From: Fidelibacterota bacterium
GTDB lineage: Bacteria > Marinisomatota > Marinisomatia > SCGC-AAA003-L08 > GCA-002719095
DNA length: 45,870 nucleotides
Assembly: GCA_002705575.1 (NCBI GenBank)
Contig: PAHI01000044.1
Location: 1-45,870 of the forward strand
Direction of reading: 5' to 3'
Position 1 is the stretch's first letter. Every line of letters begins with the position of its first letter. The notes beneath the pieces were generated by a model. It ran no database searches. It was given only the letters and a program-made list of their open reading frames with translations, and was not told where the DNA came from. The translations under genes were made by a program, and so were the position numbers. Positions 7,734 through 14,619 of the stretch are shown here, in pieces.

Positions 7734-9043
7734 TTTCCAACACAAAAGTTTTTAAAAATATTGTTTAAAACAGCATCATTAAAAGCCTCTCCCAAAATTT
7801 CATCTAAAGGCTCTAAAGCAAAACGGATAGAAGATGCAATTACGACAACATCCAAAGATTCAAAGTCTTTTATTATAGGGGCTAAAGAAGCTAAAAACCT
7901 TTTTAAAAGAATGCTTTGCCTTTCTGTTGTAATAAAACGAGACTCTCCTAAAAAAGTAGATTTTATGCATGTTGATATCTTTGTTAGTAGTTTATCTATA
8001 TTTTTGTTTTTTAATGAAGAAACAGAAAATTTTTGAGATCTTTTTTTAAGGTCCGCCTTTGAAATTACCTCTATGCACGGCCTGTTTAAAGCCCCCAGGC
8101 TTTTAATAAATTTTTTAGGGTTTTTTTCATCTAGAACAACAAGAAGATCACTTTGATGAATTTCATCCAACGTTTTAGAAATTCCAAGCCTGTCCAGAGA
8201 ATCTTTTCCTTTCCAAAATCCTGCCGTATCAACCAATAAAACAGGAAGGCTGTCTATTTCTAAAAAAGCTTCTACAGAGTCCCGAGTTGTTCCTTTTTCT
8301 GGATAAACAATTGATTTGTTAAAGCCAAGAATTGAATTAAACAAAGAGGATTTCCCTGCGTTGGGGGGCCCCACAATAGAGACCCTAAACCCAGAATTAA
8401 GCTTTTTGTCTATTACAGATGTGCTGAACAAAAGAGAAACCCTCTTTTCAATATCAATAAGCCTGTTTTTTATGTCTGTTTTTTTTAAATGAGTGATTTC
8501 GTCTTCAGAAAAATCAAGTTCGTGCTCCAATACGGTTAGCAAGCTTAAAAGATTTTCTTTGAGATAAGCAAGGCTATCTTTGACCTTGCCTTCTAGGCCA
8601 AGAAGTCCTTTTTTAACTCCAAAAGGAGAAGTAGCCTTTATAATTGAGTTGGTTGCCTCTGCTTCAACTAAGCTCATTTTTCTATTTAAAAAAGCCCTTT
8701 TAGAGAACTCTCCCTTTTCTGCCTCTCTGCAGCCGTAGAAAATAAGAGTGTTAATAATTTGTTTATAAATAACTTCTCCCCCATGACAAGAAATTTCAAT
8801 AACATCTTCTCCAGTAAAAGAGTTGGGAGAATTAAAAAAAACGGCGACAGCGCGGTCTATTAGTGTGTTTTTTTTTGATAGTATTTTAGAGTAATAGCAG
8901 TGCCTATACTTAGGTTTTTTAATTCCGGTTAACTTAAAAAACAGAGAACAAAGAGAGTCTCCAGAAACACGAACAACAGAAATAGCACCAACCCCCCTTG
9001 GAGTGGCAAGGGAAACAATAGAATCTTTTATGTATGCTGTCAT
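7730..9043 (-). CDS. mnmE: tRNA modification GTPase MnmE (TrmE)
   Basis: This is the GTPase partner of MnmG in wobble uridine modification. Seen: the N-terminal formyl-tetrahydrofolate-binding domain beginning DSIVSLATPRGVGAISVVRV (about 7-26), a helical region, and a G domain with G1 GPPNAGKSS (about 222), G3 DTAG and G4 SKAD. The usual NKxD is SKAD here. The C-terminal tail FCVGK supplies the invariant cysteine motif. The length, 437 residues, is normal to slightly short. It starts with an ATGA overlap with the yidC stop and ends with an ATGA overlap with mnmG, so the yidC-mnmE-mnmG run is probably translationally coupled. Confidence 0.97.
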   Translation of the reverse strand: MTAYIKDSIVSLATPRGVGAISVVRVSGDSLCSLFFKLTGIKKPKYRHCYYSKILSKKNTLIDRAVAVFFNSPNSFTGEDVIEISCHGGEVIYKQIINTLIFYGCREAEKGEFSKRAFLNRKMSLVEAEATNSIIKATSPFGVKKGLLGLEGKVKDSLAYLKENLLSLLTVLEHELDFSEDEITHLKKTDIKNRLIDIEKRVSLLFSTSVIDKKLNSGFRVSIVGPPNAGKSSLFNSILGFNKSIVYPEKGTTRDSVEAFLEIDSLPVLLVDTAGFWKGKDSLDRLGISKTLDEIHQSDLLVVLDEKNPKKFIKSLGALNRPCIEVISKADLKKRSQKFSVSSLKNKNIDKLLTKISTCIKSTFLGESRFITTERQSILLKRFLASLAPIIKDFESLDVVVIASSIRFALEPLDEILGEAFNDAVLNNIFKNFCVGK

Positions 9044-10740
9044 TTTTTTGATTTTTGTTGTAAATAGTTTAAAACATTATATACAACATAATAAAGATTT
9101 AGACCCGCAGGAAAGCTATTAAACAAGAAAACAAACATGCCGTTCATAGAATAGAGCATGACTTTGTTTTGGCCCTCAAGACTTGAGGACGTTTGCTTCA
9201 TAGTCAAAAACAAAGTAAAGCCCATCAATATTGGCAACAAGCCAATACCGGTTTCTGCCCCAAAGCCAAGAAAAGGAATGTTGAAAGGAAGGGTCAATAT
9301 ATAATCTGGATGAGACAAGTCTTTTAACCACAAAAAGGACTCTCCTCGCAGCTCAACGGCTGAACGAAAAACAATAAAAGGAGGAATCATTATGGGCCAC
9401 TGTAAAAACATTAACAGACACCCAGATAGAGGGTTCACTTTATTTTCTTTATAAACAGACATAATCTCCATCTGAAGTTTTTTTGGATCGTTTTTATGCT
9501 TTTCTTGAATGGTTTTTATTAAAGGCTGAACTTCCGACATTTTTTTGGTAGACTCCAAGCTTCTTTTAGATAGAGGGCCAGTAATAATTCTAACGATTAT
9601 AGCAAATAAAATCAACGAAGAAGCATAGCCCCCCCCAAAAGGAAGAGAGCTTTTTATCCAAGTAATTAATTTAAGAATAAAAACACTTATAGGCTTAAAA
9701 ATACTAGCCCCCAGCGTCATAATCCAGTCAAGGTTATTAATACCAGAAGAAGAAACAATAGAATATTCAAGTGGAGCTAAGAAACTTTCAAAGGAAATGT
9801 CTTTTTGGTCCTCAAAATAGAGCTCAATATCATATAAAGATGCAGGAGGAGGAGAGTCTTCAACAAATCGCGTGTATTTTTTTGCAAAAAAAGAATCCCT
9901 TTTAGGAACAATGCTTACTTTTGAAACAGAAGACACAGGTTTTAATATAGACATAAAAAATTTGTTTCTGGTGCCAACCCAAGCTATATCGGCCCCGTAG
10001 TCTATTGATGCCGTTTCAAGGTTTCCAGTTAGCCAATCATAATCAGACTCATTAGCCCCAACAAACATAGCATAAGACATTTGGTCGTCTAGCCAATAAT
10101 ATTTTTCAGAAGGACGGGTGCCGTTTTTCCATAAAACCTTTTTATAAGAAGAATCATCAAAAGAATAGGTGTGGGCAACAGAAAAGTCGTTTGGAAAAAT
10201 TGTAATCTTATGTTTTGCAAGAGTGGAGGGATCAACAAAATCTATTTCGGTTTTTTTATCAACAAAGATGTCTTTAGACTCTGTTTGTAAAACCCCGTTA
10301 ACACGAACAGTTACATTTTTTGGATAAAACCCTTCAATACAAGGAGAGCAAACATTAAAGCCTTCATTCTTAGAAAACAAAAAAGAAACAGGGGCAGAAG
10401 GATTGTAAAAACCCTCTTCGCTGTTTTTAAGAGTATAAGCGCCCAGATATCTTTTTTCAGGCTCCGAAAGACGGTATTGTAAAAAAGAACCAAGGCGGGC
10501 GTTTGAAATTTCTGCTGAAAACTTACCATTGTTAATGGTTAGAACAACTTCGTTTTCTAAGGATTGGCTTGGCTCAAGAAACAGGCCCTCTAAAAGGGCT
10601 TGATTCTGAACAAAATCATCTTTTGTGTCAGCAGAGACACCCTGAACCCCTTCTTCTGAATAAGAAAAGAAAAAAGCCTGCCAAAAAACCCAAACCAAAA
10701 CCATTAAAAATCCGGCTAAAAATACTCTTTGGGCTTCCAT
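9040..10740 (-). CDS. yidC: membrane protein insertase YidC
   Basis: YidC inserts and folds inner-membrane proteins, with or without SecYEG. The 566-residue product has an N-terminal membrane segment (MEAQRVFLAGFLMVLVWVFW), a large periplasmic domain (about 50-340), and the conserved C-terminal insertase core with KMSEVQPLIKTIQEKHKND and FLQWPIMIPPFIVFR. It ends NYLQQKSKK. The long periplasmic domain is typical of Gram-negative YidC. I chose the ATG at 10740, which overlaps the yidD stop as TAATG. An ATG at 10758 is also in frame but would intrude into yidD. It sits in the classical rpmH-rnpA-yidD-yidC-mnmE order. Confidence 0.96.
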   Translation of the reverse strand: MEAQRVFLAGFLMVLVWVFWQAFFFSYSEEGVQGVSADTKDDFVQNQALLEGLFLEPSQSLENEVVLTINNGKFSAEISNARLGSFLQYRLSEPEKRYLGAYTLKNSEEGFYNPSAPVSFLFSKNEGFNVCSPCIEGFYPKNVTVRVNGVLQTESKDIFVDKKTEIDFVDPSTLAKHKITIFPNDFSVAHTYSFDDSSYKKVLWKNGTRPSEKYYWLDDQMSYAMFVGANESDYDWLTGNLETASIDYGADIAWVGTRNKFFMSILKPVSSVSKVSIVPKRDSFFAKKYTRFVEDSPPPASLYDIELYFEDQKDISFESFLAPLEYSIVSSSGINNLDWIMTLGASIFKPISVFILKLITWIKSSLPFGGGYASSLILFAIIVRIITGPLSKRSLESTKKMSEVQPLIKTIQEKHKNDPKKLQMEIMSVYKENKVNPLSGCLLMFLQWPIMIPPFIVFRSAVELRGESFLWLKDLSHPDYILTLPFNIPFLGFGAETGIGLLPILMGFTLFLTMKQTSSSLEGQNKVMLYSMNGMFVFLFNSFPAGLNLYYVVYNVLNYLQQKSKK

Positions 10741-10964
10741 TATTCGACAGGATCCCAAAAGCTATTTTTTAGCCTTTTTGAATAAGGGTGACAAGAAAAA
10801 ATCCTTTTTAGCAAAGGAAAAAAAGAACGCAAAATGCCATATTTTTTTATATGTGTTTTAGCATATGAAGAACAAGAAGGATAAAAAACACAACGAGCAA
10901 CAAAAAAAGGAGAGACCAATTTTTGATAAATGACAATTAATAAAATAGCAAGATTTGCAATCAT
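10740..10964 (-). CDS. yidD: membrane protein insertion efficiency factor YidD
   Basis: This 74-residue protein has an N-terminal hydrophobic stretch, then YQKLVSPFFVARCVFYPSCS with the conserved cysteines, then KKYG and a tail rich in basic residues. These features are typical of YidD (about 70-85 residues), a membrane-associated helper for YidC-dependent insertion. Its ATG overlaps the rnpA stop by one base (TAATG), and its own stop overlaps the yidC ATG the same way. This indicates translational coupling along the whole cluster. Confidence 0.93.
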   Translation of the reverse strand: MIANLAILLIVIYQKLVSPFFVARCVFYPSCSSYAKTHIKKYGILRSFFPLLKRIFSCHPYSKRLKNSFWDPVE

Positions 10965-11284
10965 TATAGTTTTTTAATTAACAGTTTAAAAGAAGCGCAC
11001 ATCTGCGCCCAGCTTAAGTTAATCGATTTAGGCCTTATTATGATAAAAATTTTATAATTTTTTTTAATAAAACTAGAGTGGAACAAAAAACGAGCTCTTC
11101 TTTTAAAAAGATTGCGCCTAGATGCTTTTCCAAGACTTTTGTTTAAAAGAAAGCCAAGTTTATAGGCAGACCCAAAAGGAGAATGCTTTGGGAAAGAAAC
11201 ACGAAAAACAATATTAGGAGTATTTATAATCTTTGATTTAGAGAAGGTTGAACGAAAAAGAGGCTGAGAAAAAGACGTCTTCAA
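10964..11284 (-). CDS. rnpA: ribonuclease P protein component
   Basis: RnpA is the protein subunit of RNase P, which trims the 5' ends of tRNAs. The RNR signature is clear: KASRRNLFKRRAR (about residues 53-65), preceded by YKLGFLLNKSLG. The length of 106 residues is normal. The start is odd. The only reasonable initiator is TTG at 11284, which abuts the rpmH TAA stop (11285-11287) with no gap and lies in the same reading frame as rpmH. No Shine-Dalgarno is seen. Initiation is therefore probably by re-initiation of ribosomes that have just finished L34. Confidence 0.93.
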   Translation of the reverse strand: MKTSFSQPLFRSTFSKSKIINTPNIVFRVSFPKHSPFGSAYKLGFLLNKSLGKASRRNLFKRRARFLFHSSFIKKNYKIFIIIRPKSINLSWAQMCASFKLLIKKL

Positions 11285-11419
11285 TTAAGCGGAAAGAGTT
11301 TTCCTTCCCTGTCTTCTTCTTCGGGAAAGAATAGCTTTTCCGGACTTAGACGAGTTCCTTTTTCTAAAGCCGTGTTTGTTTTTCCTTTTTCTATTTGATA
11401 TTTTAACTGTTATTTTCAT
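11285..11419 (-). CDS. rpmH: 50S ribosomal protein L34
   Basis: Translating the minus strand from the ATG at 11419 gives 44 residues: [20 protein letters not shown], then a stretch containing SSKSGKAI, then [14 protein letters not shown]. The [10 protein letters not shown] core and the RRRxxGRKxLSA end are diagnostic of L34. The N-terminus (MKITVKISN) departs from the usual MKRTFQPS/N. It is the first gene of the rnpA-yidD-yidC-mnmE-mnmG run and has its own probable promoter at 11457-11486. Its stop codon is followed immediately, in the same frame, by the TTG start of rnpA. Confidence 0.96.
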   Translation of the reverse strand: MKITVKISNRKRKNKHGFRKRNSSKSGKAILSRRRRQGRKTLSA

Positions 11420-11456
11420 AGTGCTTTTTAAATAATGGTCCTCAATTTATATATAA

Positions 11457-11486
11457 ATTATACAAAATAAAAACTATTTTTGCCAA
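11457..11486 (-). promoter_or_regulatory. probable sigma-70 promoter for rpmH
   Basis: On the minus strand, TTGGCA (11486-11481) is followed after 18 bases by a perfect TATAAT (11462-11457), about 38 bases before the rpmH ATG. This differs by one base from the ideal -35 box. The -35 box lies inside the last codons of queF (Trp-Gln-Lys region), so the promoter overlaps the end of that gene. AT-rich DNA makes chance -10 boxes common, hence moderate confidence. Confidence 0.55.
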
Positions 11487-11827
11487 GAAGCCTTAACTTC
11501 AGTGCTGATTCCTCCGCGAGAATTAAAAACCCCTAAAACCTCTACCTTTTTAGGGTTAACAGCCTTAACAAAATCATCTAAAATTTTATTGGTAACGTGC
11601 TCGTGAAAAATCCCAATGTTTCTATATTTTACAATATATAGCTTTAGAGACTTTAGCTCTAAAATTGTCAAATCGGGAATATAGTTTATTTTAATAGTTG
11701 CAAAGTCTGGAAGGCCGGTTCTTGGGCAAAGGCTATTAAATTCGGGGATTGAAATATTAATGTCGTAATCTCTTTTAGGAAACTCATTTTTAACAGGCTC
11801 TAGGTCTTTATAGTTAGGAGACTCCAT
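11474..11827 (-). CDS. queF: NADPH-dependent 7-cyano-7-deazaguanine reductase QueF (preQ0 reductase)
   Basis: QueF reduces preQ0 to preQ1 in queuosine synthesis; queA, the later enzyme that adds the ribosyl moiety, is in this window at 37165. Seen: the catalytic cysteine in SLCPRTGLPDFA (Cys34), with the conserved Asp41 seven residues on. The substrate/NADPH-binding segment is ELKSLKLYIVKYRN, followed by HEHVTN. At 117 residues it is the short, single-domain (unimodular) form. It stands alone between a terminator (11887-11917) and the rpmH promoter, so it is probably a monocistron with a promoter in 11828-11886. Confidence 0.94.
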   Translation of the reverse strand: MESPNYKDLEPVKNEFPKRDYDINISIPEFNSLCPRTGLPDFATIKINYIPDLTILELKSLKLYIVKYRNIGIFHEHVTNKILDDFVKAVNPKKVEVLGVFNSRGGISTEVKASWQK

Positions 11828-11886
11828 TTTTTAAAATCTTTTTTTAAAGTTTGTAAGTAATATAATCATAGGGTCAATCGTAAGAA

Positions 11887-11917
11887 TAAAAAAAGCGCCG
11901 AAAAATCAGCGCCTTAG
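11887..11917 (-). terminator. rho-independent terminator after the dnaA-led operon
   Basis: On the minus strand AGGCGCT, an 8-base loop GATTTTTC, and GGCGCTT can pair through the GCGC cores with flanking A-U and G-U pairs (about 7 bp), followed directly by a run of seven T. It sits 5 bases past the stop of the small basic gene (11922) and before queF. The stem relies on two wobble pairs, but this is a GC-rich island in AT-rich DNA with a T-run in the correct place. Confidence 0.65.
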
Positions 11918-11921
11918 TATT

Positions 11922-12125
11922 TTAAAAGCCGTTTCTTCTAGGTCGAATTTTTCGCTTTCTCTTGTGAGCTCTCTTTCTTTTATAGTCTTTATCATCCTCA
12001 ATAACCGTATGATCAACAGCAACCATTTTTCTTGAGCCGGAACCGTCTTTTTCTGAAAGAGACTTTGACATTCCTATGCCCATGAAAAGAAAAACAAAGA
12101 CAATATATTTAACGTAAACATTCAT
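11922..12125 (-). CDS. small membrane/exported protein with very basic C-terminus, unknown function
   Basis: I do not recognise this gene. From the ATG at 12125 it encodes 67 residues. A hydrophobic signal or anchor segment (MNVYVKYIVFVFLFMGIGM) is followed by a polar middle (SLSEKDGSGSRKM, VIEDDKDY) and a strongly basic tail (KRKRAHKRKRKIRPRRNGF). The frame continues upstream to 12176, but that start would overlap ssb and would spoil the signal-like N-terminus. It is the last gene of the dnaA-regulator-kinase-ssb run and is followed by a hairpin terminator. The tail could bind nucleic acid, phospholipid or LPS; this is inference only. Confidence 0.6.
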   Translation of the reverse strand: MNVYVKYIVFVFLFMGIGMSKSLSEKDGSGSRKMVAVDHTVIEDDKDYKRKRAHKRKRKIRPRRNGF

Positions 12126-12163
12126 TTCTGCTAGAATATACGAATAAAAAACAAAGAAAACAC

Positions 12164-12493
12164 CTATTTTTTCCATTCCAGGGGAACGGCGCTATTGGCA
12201 AAAATTTCAGCCACAGAATGAATAACCCCCTTTTTATCTGTCCATTTTCTAGTATAAATAGACCCTTCTATGCAAATCAGCTGACCCTTTTTAATATATT
12301 CTTCGACAAACTCTGCAAGTTTTCCCCAGGCAACAATGTTGTGCCACTCTGTATGTTCTTTTTTTGCCCGCACTTCATTTGTGGCAAGAGAAAAACAAAC
12401 AACCAAAACTCCGTCTTTTGTTGCACGAACCTCAGGGTCTTTTCCTGCCCTGCCAACCAAAACAACCCTATTTAAACTTTTTTTGTGCATCAT
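12164..12493 (-). CDS. ssb: single-stranded DNA-binding protein, OB-fold only (no acidic tip)
   Basis: This 109-residue SSB has the standard OB-fold motifs: NRVVLVGRAGKDPEVRAT (about 8-25), FSLATNE, TEWHNIVAWGKLAEF (about 49-63), and a strand pair GQLICIEGSIYTRKW. It stops at SAVPLEWKK directly after the fold. The Gly/Pro-rich linker and acidic tip (DDDIPF-type) of normal SSBs are missing, so it should bind ssDNA but cannot recruit the usual partner proteins through its own tail. It overlaps the end of the kinase gene by 26 bases. ATG codons at 12493 and 12490 are both possible. A second full-length SSB may exist outside the window. B. subtilis SsbB is a known tip-less paralogue. Confidence 0.93.
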   Translation of the reverse strand: MMHKKSLNRVVLVGRAGKDPEVRATKDGVLVVCFSLATNEVRAKKEHTEWHNIVAWGKLAEFVEEYIKKGQLICIEGSIYTRKWTDKKGVIHSVAEIFANSAVPLEWKK

Positions 12494-13862
12494 TTTTTAT
12501 TGGTAGCGCTATAATAAACTCAGCGCCAACGTCAATGTTTGTGTTTAATTTAAGGGTTCCGCAGTGAGATTCAATTATTTTTTTAGATATTGCAAGTCCC
12601 AGGCCTAGCCCAGAGGCCTTGGCTGTCTTTTTTGACCTAAAAAACGCATCAAAAATTTTTGACGTATCCTTATTAGTTATTCCTGCACCATAATCACGTA
12701 TTGTGGTTAAAATATTAATGCCGTCATCAGAAACAACAACATCAATCCCCTTTTGAGTTTTTCCATATTTAACAGCGTTTTGCAAAACATTTTTAATTGC
12801 AACAATTGTTTTAATTTTATCTACGAACATATTTTTTGTAGAGGCCTCATTTTTCAGACAAATTGATTCCTGCTCTTCTATTGTAAAATATGAAATAACC
12901 TCTTTTATTAACTTTAAAAAGTCAACTTTTTCTAAATCTAGGGAGTCGTATGGAATCTGGAGCTTATCGCTTAGCAGTAAGTTTGAAACCAAGTCATTTA
13001 AAAAGTTTATTTCTTGGCGAAAACTTTCTTTGTTCTTCATGCCTGGAGACATTTCAACCATCAAAAGCATTCTTGTTAGTGGCGTTTTTAATTCATGGCT
13101 TACATCTAAAAGAACACGGTGCTTTTGTTCTATTAGTTTTTTAATTTCTGAAATCAGCTTATTAAAGGTCACGGAAACCTCTGCAAGCTCATCGTTTCCT
13201 AAAATTTGAATTTTAGAATCTAAATCACCCTTTTGAAGGGAAAGAATTCTGTTTTTCATTAGCTTAATGGGTCGCAGCCTAACCCGTATATAATAATATA
13301 TTGCCAGGATAAAAATAATAATAGCCACAACCCCAACTATAAGCCCCCCGCCAAGAGAATTAACGAAAAAACCATCTTCCTCAAAAGGGCTAGACGAAAT
13401 AATATATACCCTAGAACCGTTCGAGGTTTCAATAAAGTCTGTGGGGTGTTCAGAACCATCTTTTTTAATCCAGCCCCCAGAAGAAATTTCTAAAACGCCC
13501 CTTGGAAGAGCCAATTCTTCATCTCCTAGCAAATTAGAAAGAGAATTAAAATCAGAAAAAGAATAATAGGGGTGATTCTCTGCACTTAGAGGGTTAACAT
13601 AAAGTGATTTGCTATCTTTAAAAAAAGAGGGGGGGTTTTTTTCAACTACGACCCCATTTTTTATAAACAAAAAATTAAGTCCAAAAGAGTTTTTTTTCAA
13701 AAAATTAAGCAAGCCCTCAGCGTCACCATTCTCTGTTATAAGAGAGGCAGAATAAATGGAATAATTCAAGTCATAACGAAGGTCTTGGCTTGTGTAGCTT
13801 TGGTCAATAATGTAGTTTGTGTTTATAACAATAACAACAATCAAGGATGCGGCAAAAACCAC
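12468..13862 (-). CDS. two-component sensor histidine kinase (HAMP, HisKA, HATPase)
   Basis: This membrane sensor has an N-terminal TM segment, a periplasmic domain of about 150 residues, a second TM (about 173-193), a HAMP linker (RLRPIKLMKNRIL), the phospho-acceptor box DVSHELKTPLTRML (His near residue 255), an N box NVLQNAVKYG, and G boxes DYGAGI and GLGLGLAISKKI. It resembles the CpxA/BaeS class by layout. The GTG at 13862 falls inside the first TM. The frame is open upstream to the regulator stop and adds KYKTNIFVKLGFAF, a better basic-then-hydrophobic N-terminus. The true start is therefore probably further up, perhaps ATT at 13919 overlapping the regulator stop. The gene lies between the regulator and ssb. 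Confidence 0.92.
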   Translation of the reverse strand: MVFAASLIVVIVINTNYIIDQSYTSQDLRYDLNYSIYSASLITENGDAEGLLNFLKKNSFGLNFLFIKNGVVVEKNPPSFFKDSKSLYVNPLSAENHPYYSFSDFNSLSNLLGDEELALPRGVLEISSGGWIKKDGSEHPTDFIETSNGSRVYIISSSPFEEDGFFVNSLGGGLIVGVVAIIIFILAIYYYIRVRLRPIKLMKNRILSLQKGDLDSKIQILGNDELAEVSVTFNKLISEIKKLIEQKHRVLLDVSHELKTPLTRMLLMVEMSPGMKNKESFRQEINFLNDLVSNLLLSDKLQIPYDSLDLEKVDFLKLIKEVISYFTIEEQESICLKNEASTKNMFVDKIKTIVAIKNVLQNAVKYGKTQKGIDVVVSDDGINILTTIRDYGAGITNKDTSKIFDAFFRSKKTAKASGLGLGLAISKKIIESHCGTLKLNTNIDVGAEFIIALPIKNDAQKKFK

Positions 13863-13914
13863 AAAAGCAAAACCAAGCTTAACAAAAATATTTGTTTTAT
13901 ATTTAGAAAAAAAA

Positions 13915-14607
13915 CTAATTGTCTTTTAAAACCCCTATAAACATATATCCTACACCATGAACAGTTTTAATGTAGTTGGTTTTGGTTGGAGAGTCTCCAA
14001 GCTTGAGCCGTAATCGGCTTACCAAAACATCTATCGAGCGGTCGTATGATTGCCATTTTATTCCGCGGAGATTTTCTACTAAGAACTCTCTATCAAGCTC
14101 TCTTCCAGGGTTTTCGGCAAACAAGACTAAAGCCTCGTATTCTGTTGTAGATAAAACCAGCCGATCTTTTTTTAAAAACACTTCTTGTTTAGTTTTGTTG
14201 ATTTTAAGGCCATCAAAAACAAGCTGATCAACCAGCTTTCCTGGAGAGTAAGTTCTTCTAAAAACAGACTGAATGCGCGCAAGAAGCTCTCTTGGCTCAA
14301 AAGGCTTTGCTAGATAGTCGTCTGCACCCAGGTCTAGACCAATAATTCTATCTGAGACCTCTCCCCTTGCAGTTAACATAATTACCGGAATTTGTGACCT
14401 TTCTCGAATTATTCTAAGAGTCTGAAAACCATCCATCTCAGGCATCATTATATCTAAAATAATTAGATCAGGCTTTAAGGTTTTAAGCTTGTCTAGGGCC
14501 TTAATGGGACTTTCAAAACATTGGACGGTTAACTTATGGGGAGTTAAAAAATCTTTAATGAGCTCCGAAAGCTTTGGGTCGTCATCTATTAACATAATTT
14601 TTGACAT
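13915..14607 (-). CDS. OmpR/PhoB-family response regulator
   Basis: The 230-residue protein has an N-terminal receiver domain with acidic pocket Asp8-Asp10, phospho-acceptor Asp52 in LIILDIMMPEMDGF, conserved Thr in MLTARG and Lys in LAKPFEPRE. A C-terminal winged-helix DNA-binding domain follows (SRLRLKLGD, then TVHGVGYMFIG). It is the partner of the downstream kinase. It begins 9 bases after the dnaA stop, and its Shine-Dalgarno overlaps that stop, so it is made from dnaA mRNA. Its targets are unknown. The pairing with dnaA raises a possible link between envelope or stress sensing and replication; this is inference. Confidence 0.95.
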   Translation of the reverse strand: MSKIMLIDDDPKLSELIKDFLTPHKLTVQCFESPIKALDKLKTLKPDLIILDIMMPEMDGFQTLRIIRERSQIPVIMLTARGEVSDRIIGLDLGADDYLAKPFEPRELLARIQSVFRRTYSPGKLVDQLVFDGLKINKTKQEVFLKKDRLVLSTTEYEALVLFAENPGRELDREFLVENLRGIKWQSYDRSIDVLVSRLRLKLGDSPTKTNYIKTVHGVGYMFIGVLKDN

Positions 14608-14619
14608 ACAAGTCTCCTA
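14607..14619 (-). promoter_or_regulatory. ribosome-binding site merged with the dnaA stop codon
   Basis: On the minus strand TAGGAGACTTGT precedes the regulator ATG. The dnaA stop TAG (14619-14617) supplies the first three bases of the Shine-Dalgarno AGGAG (14618-14614), with a 6-base spacer to the ATG at 14607. This fixes the regulator start and indicates translational coupling to dnaA. Confidence 0.8.
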
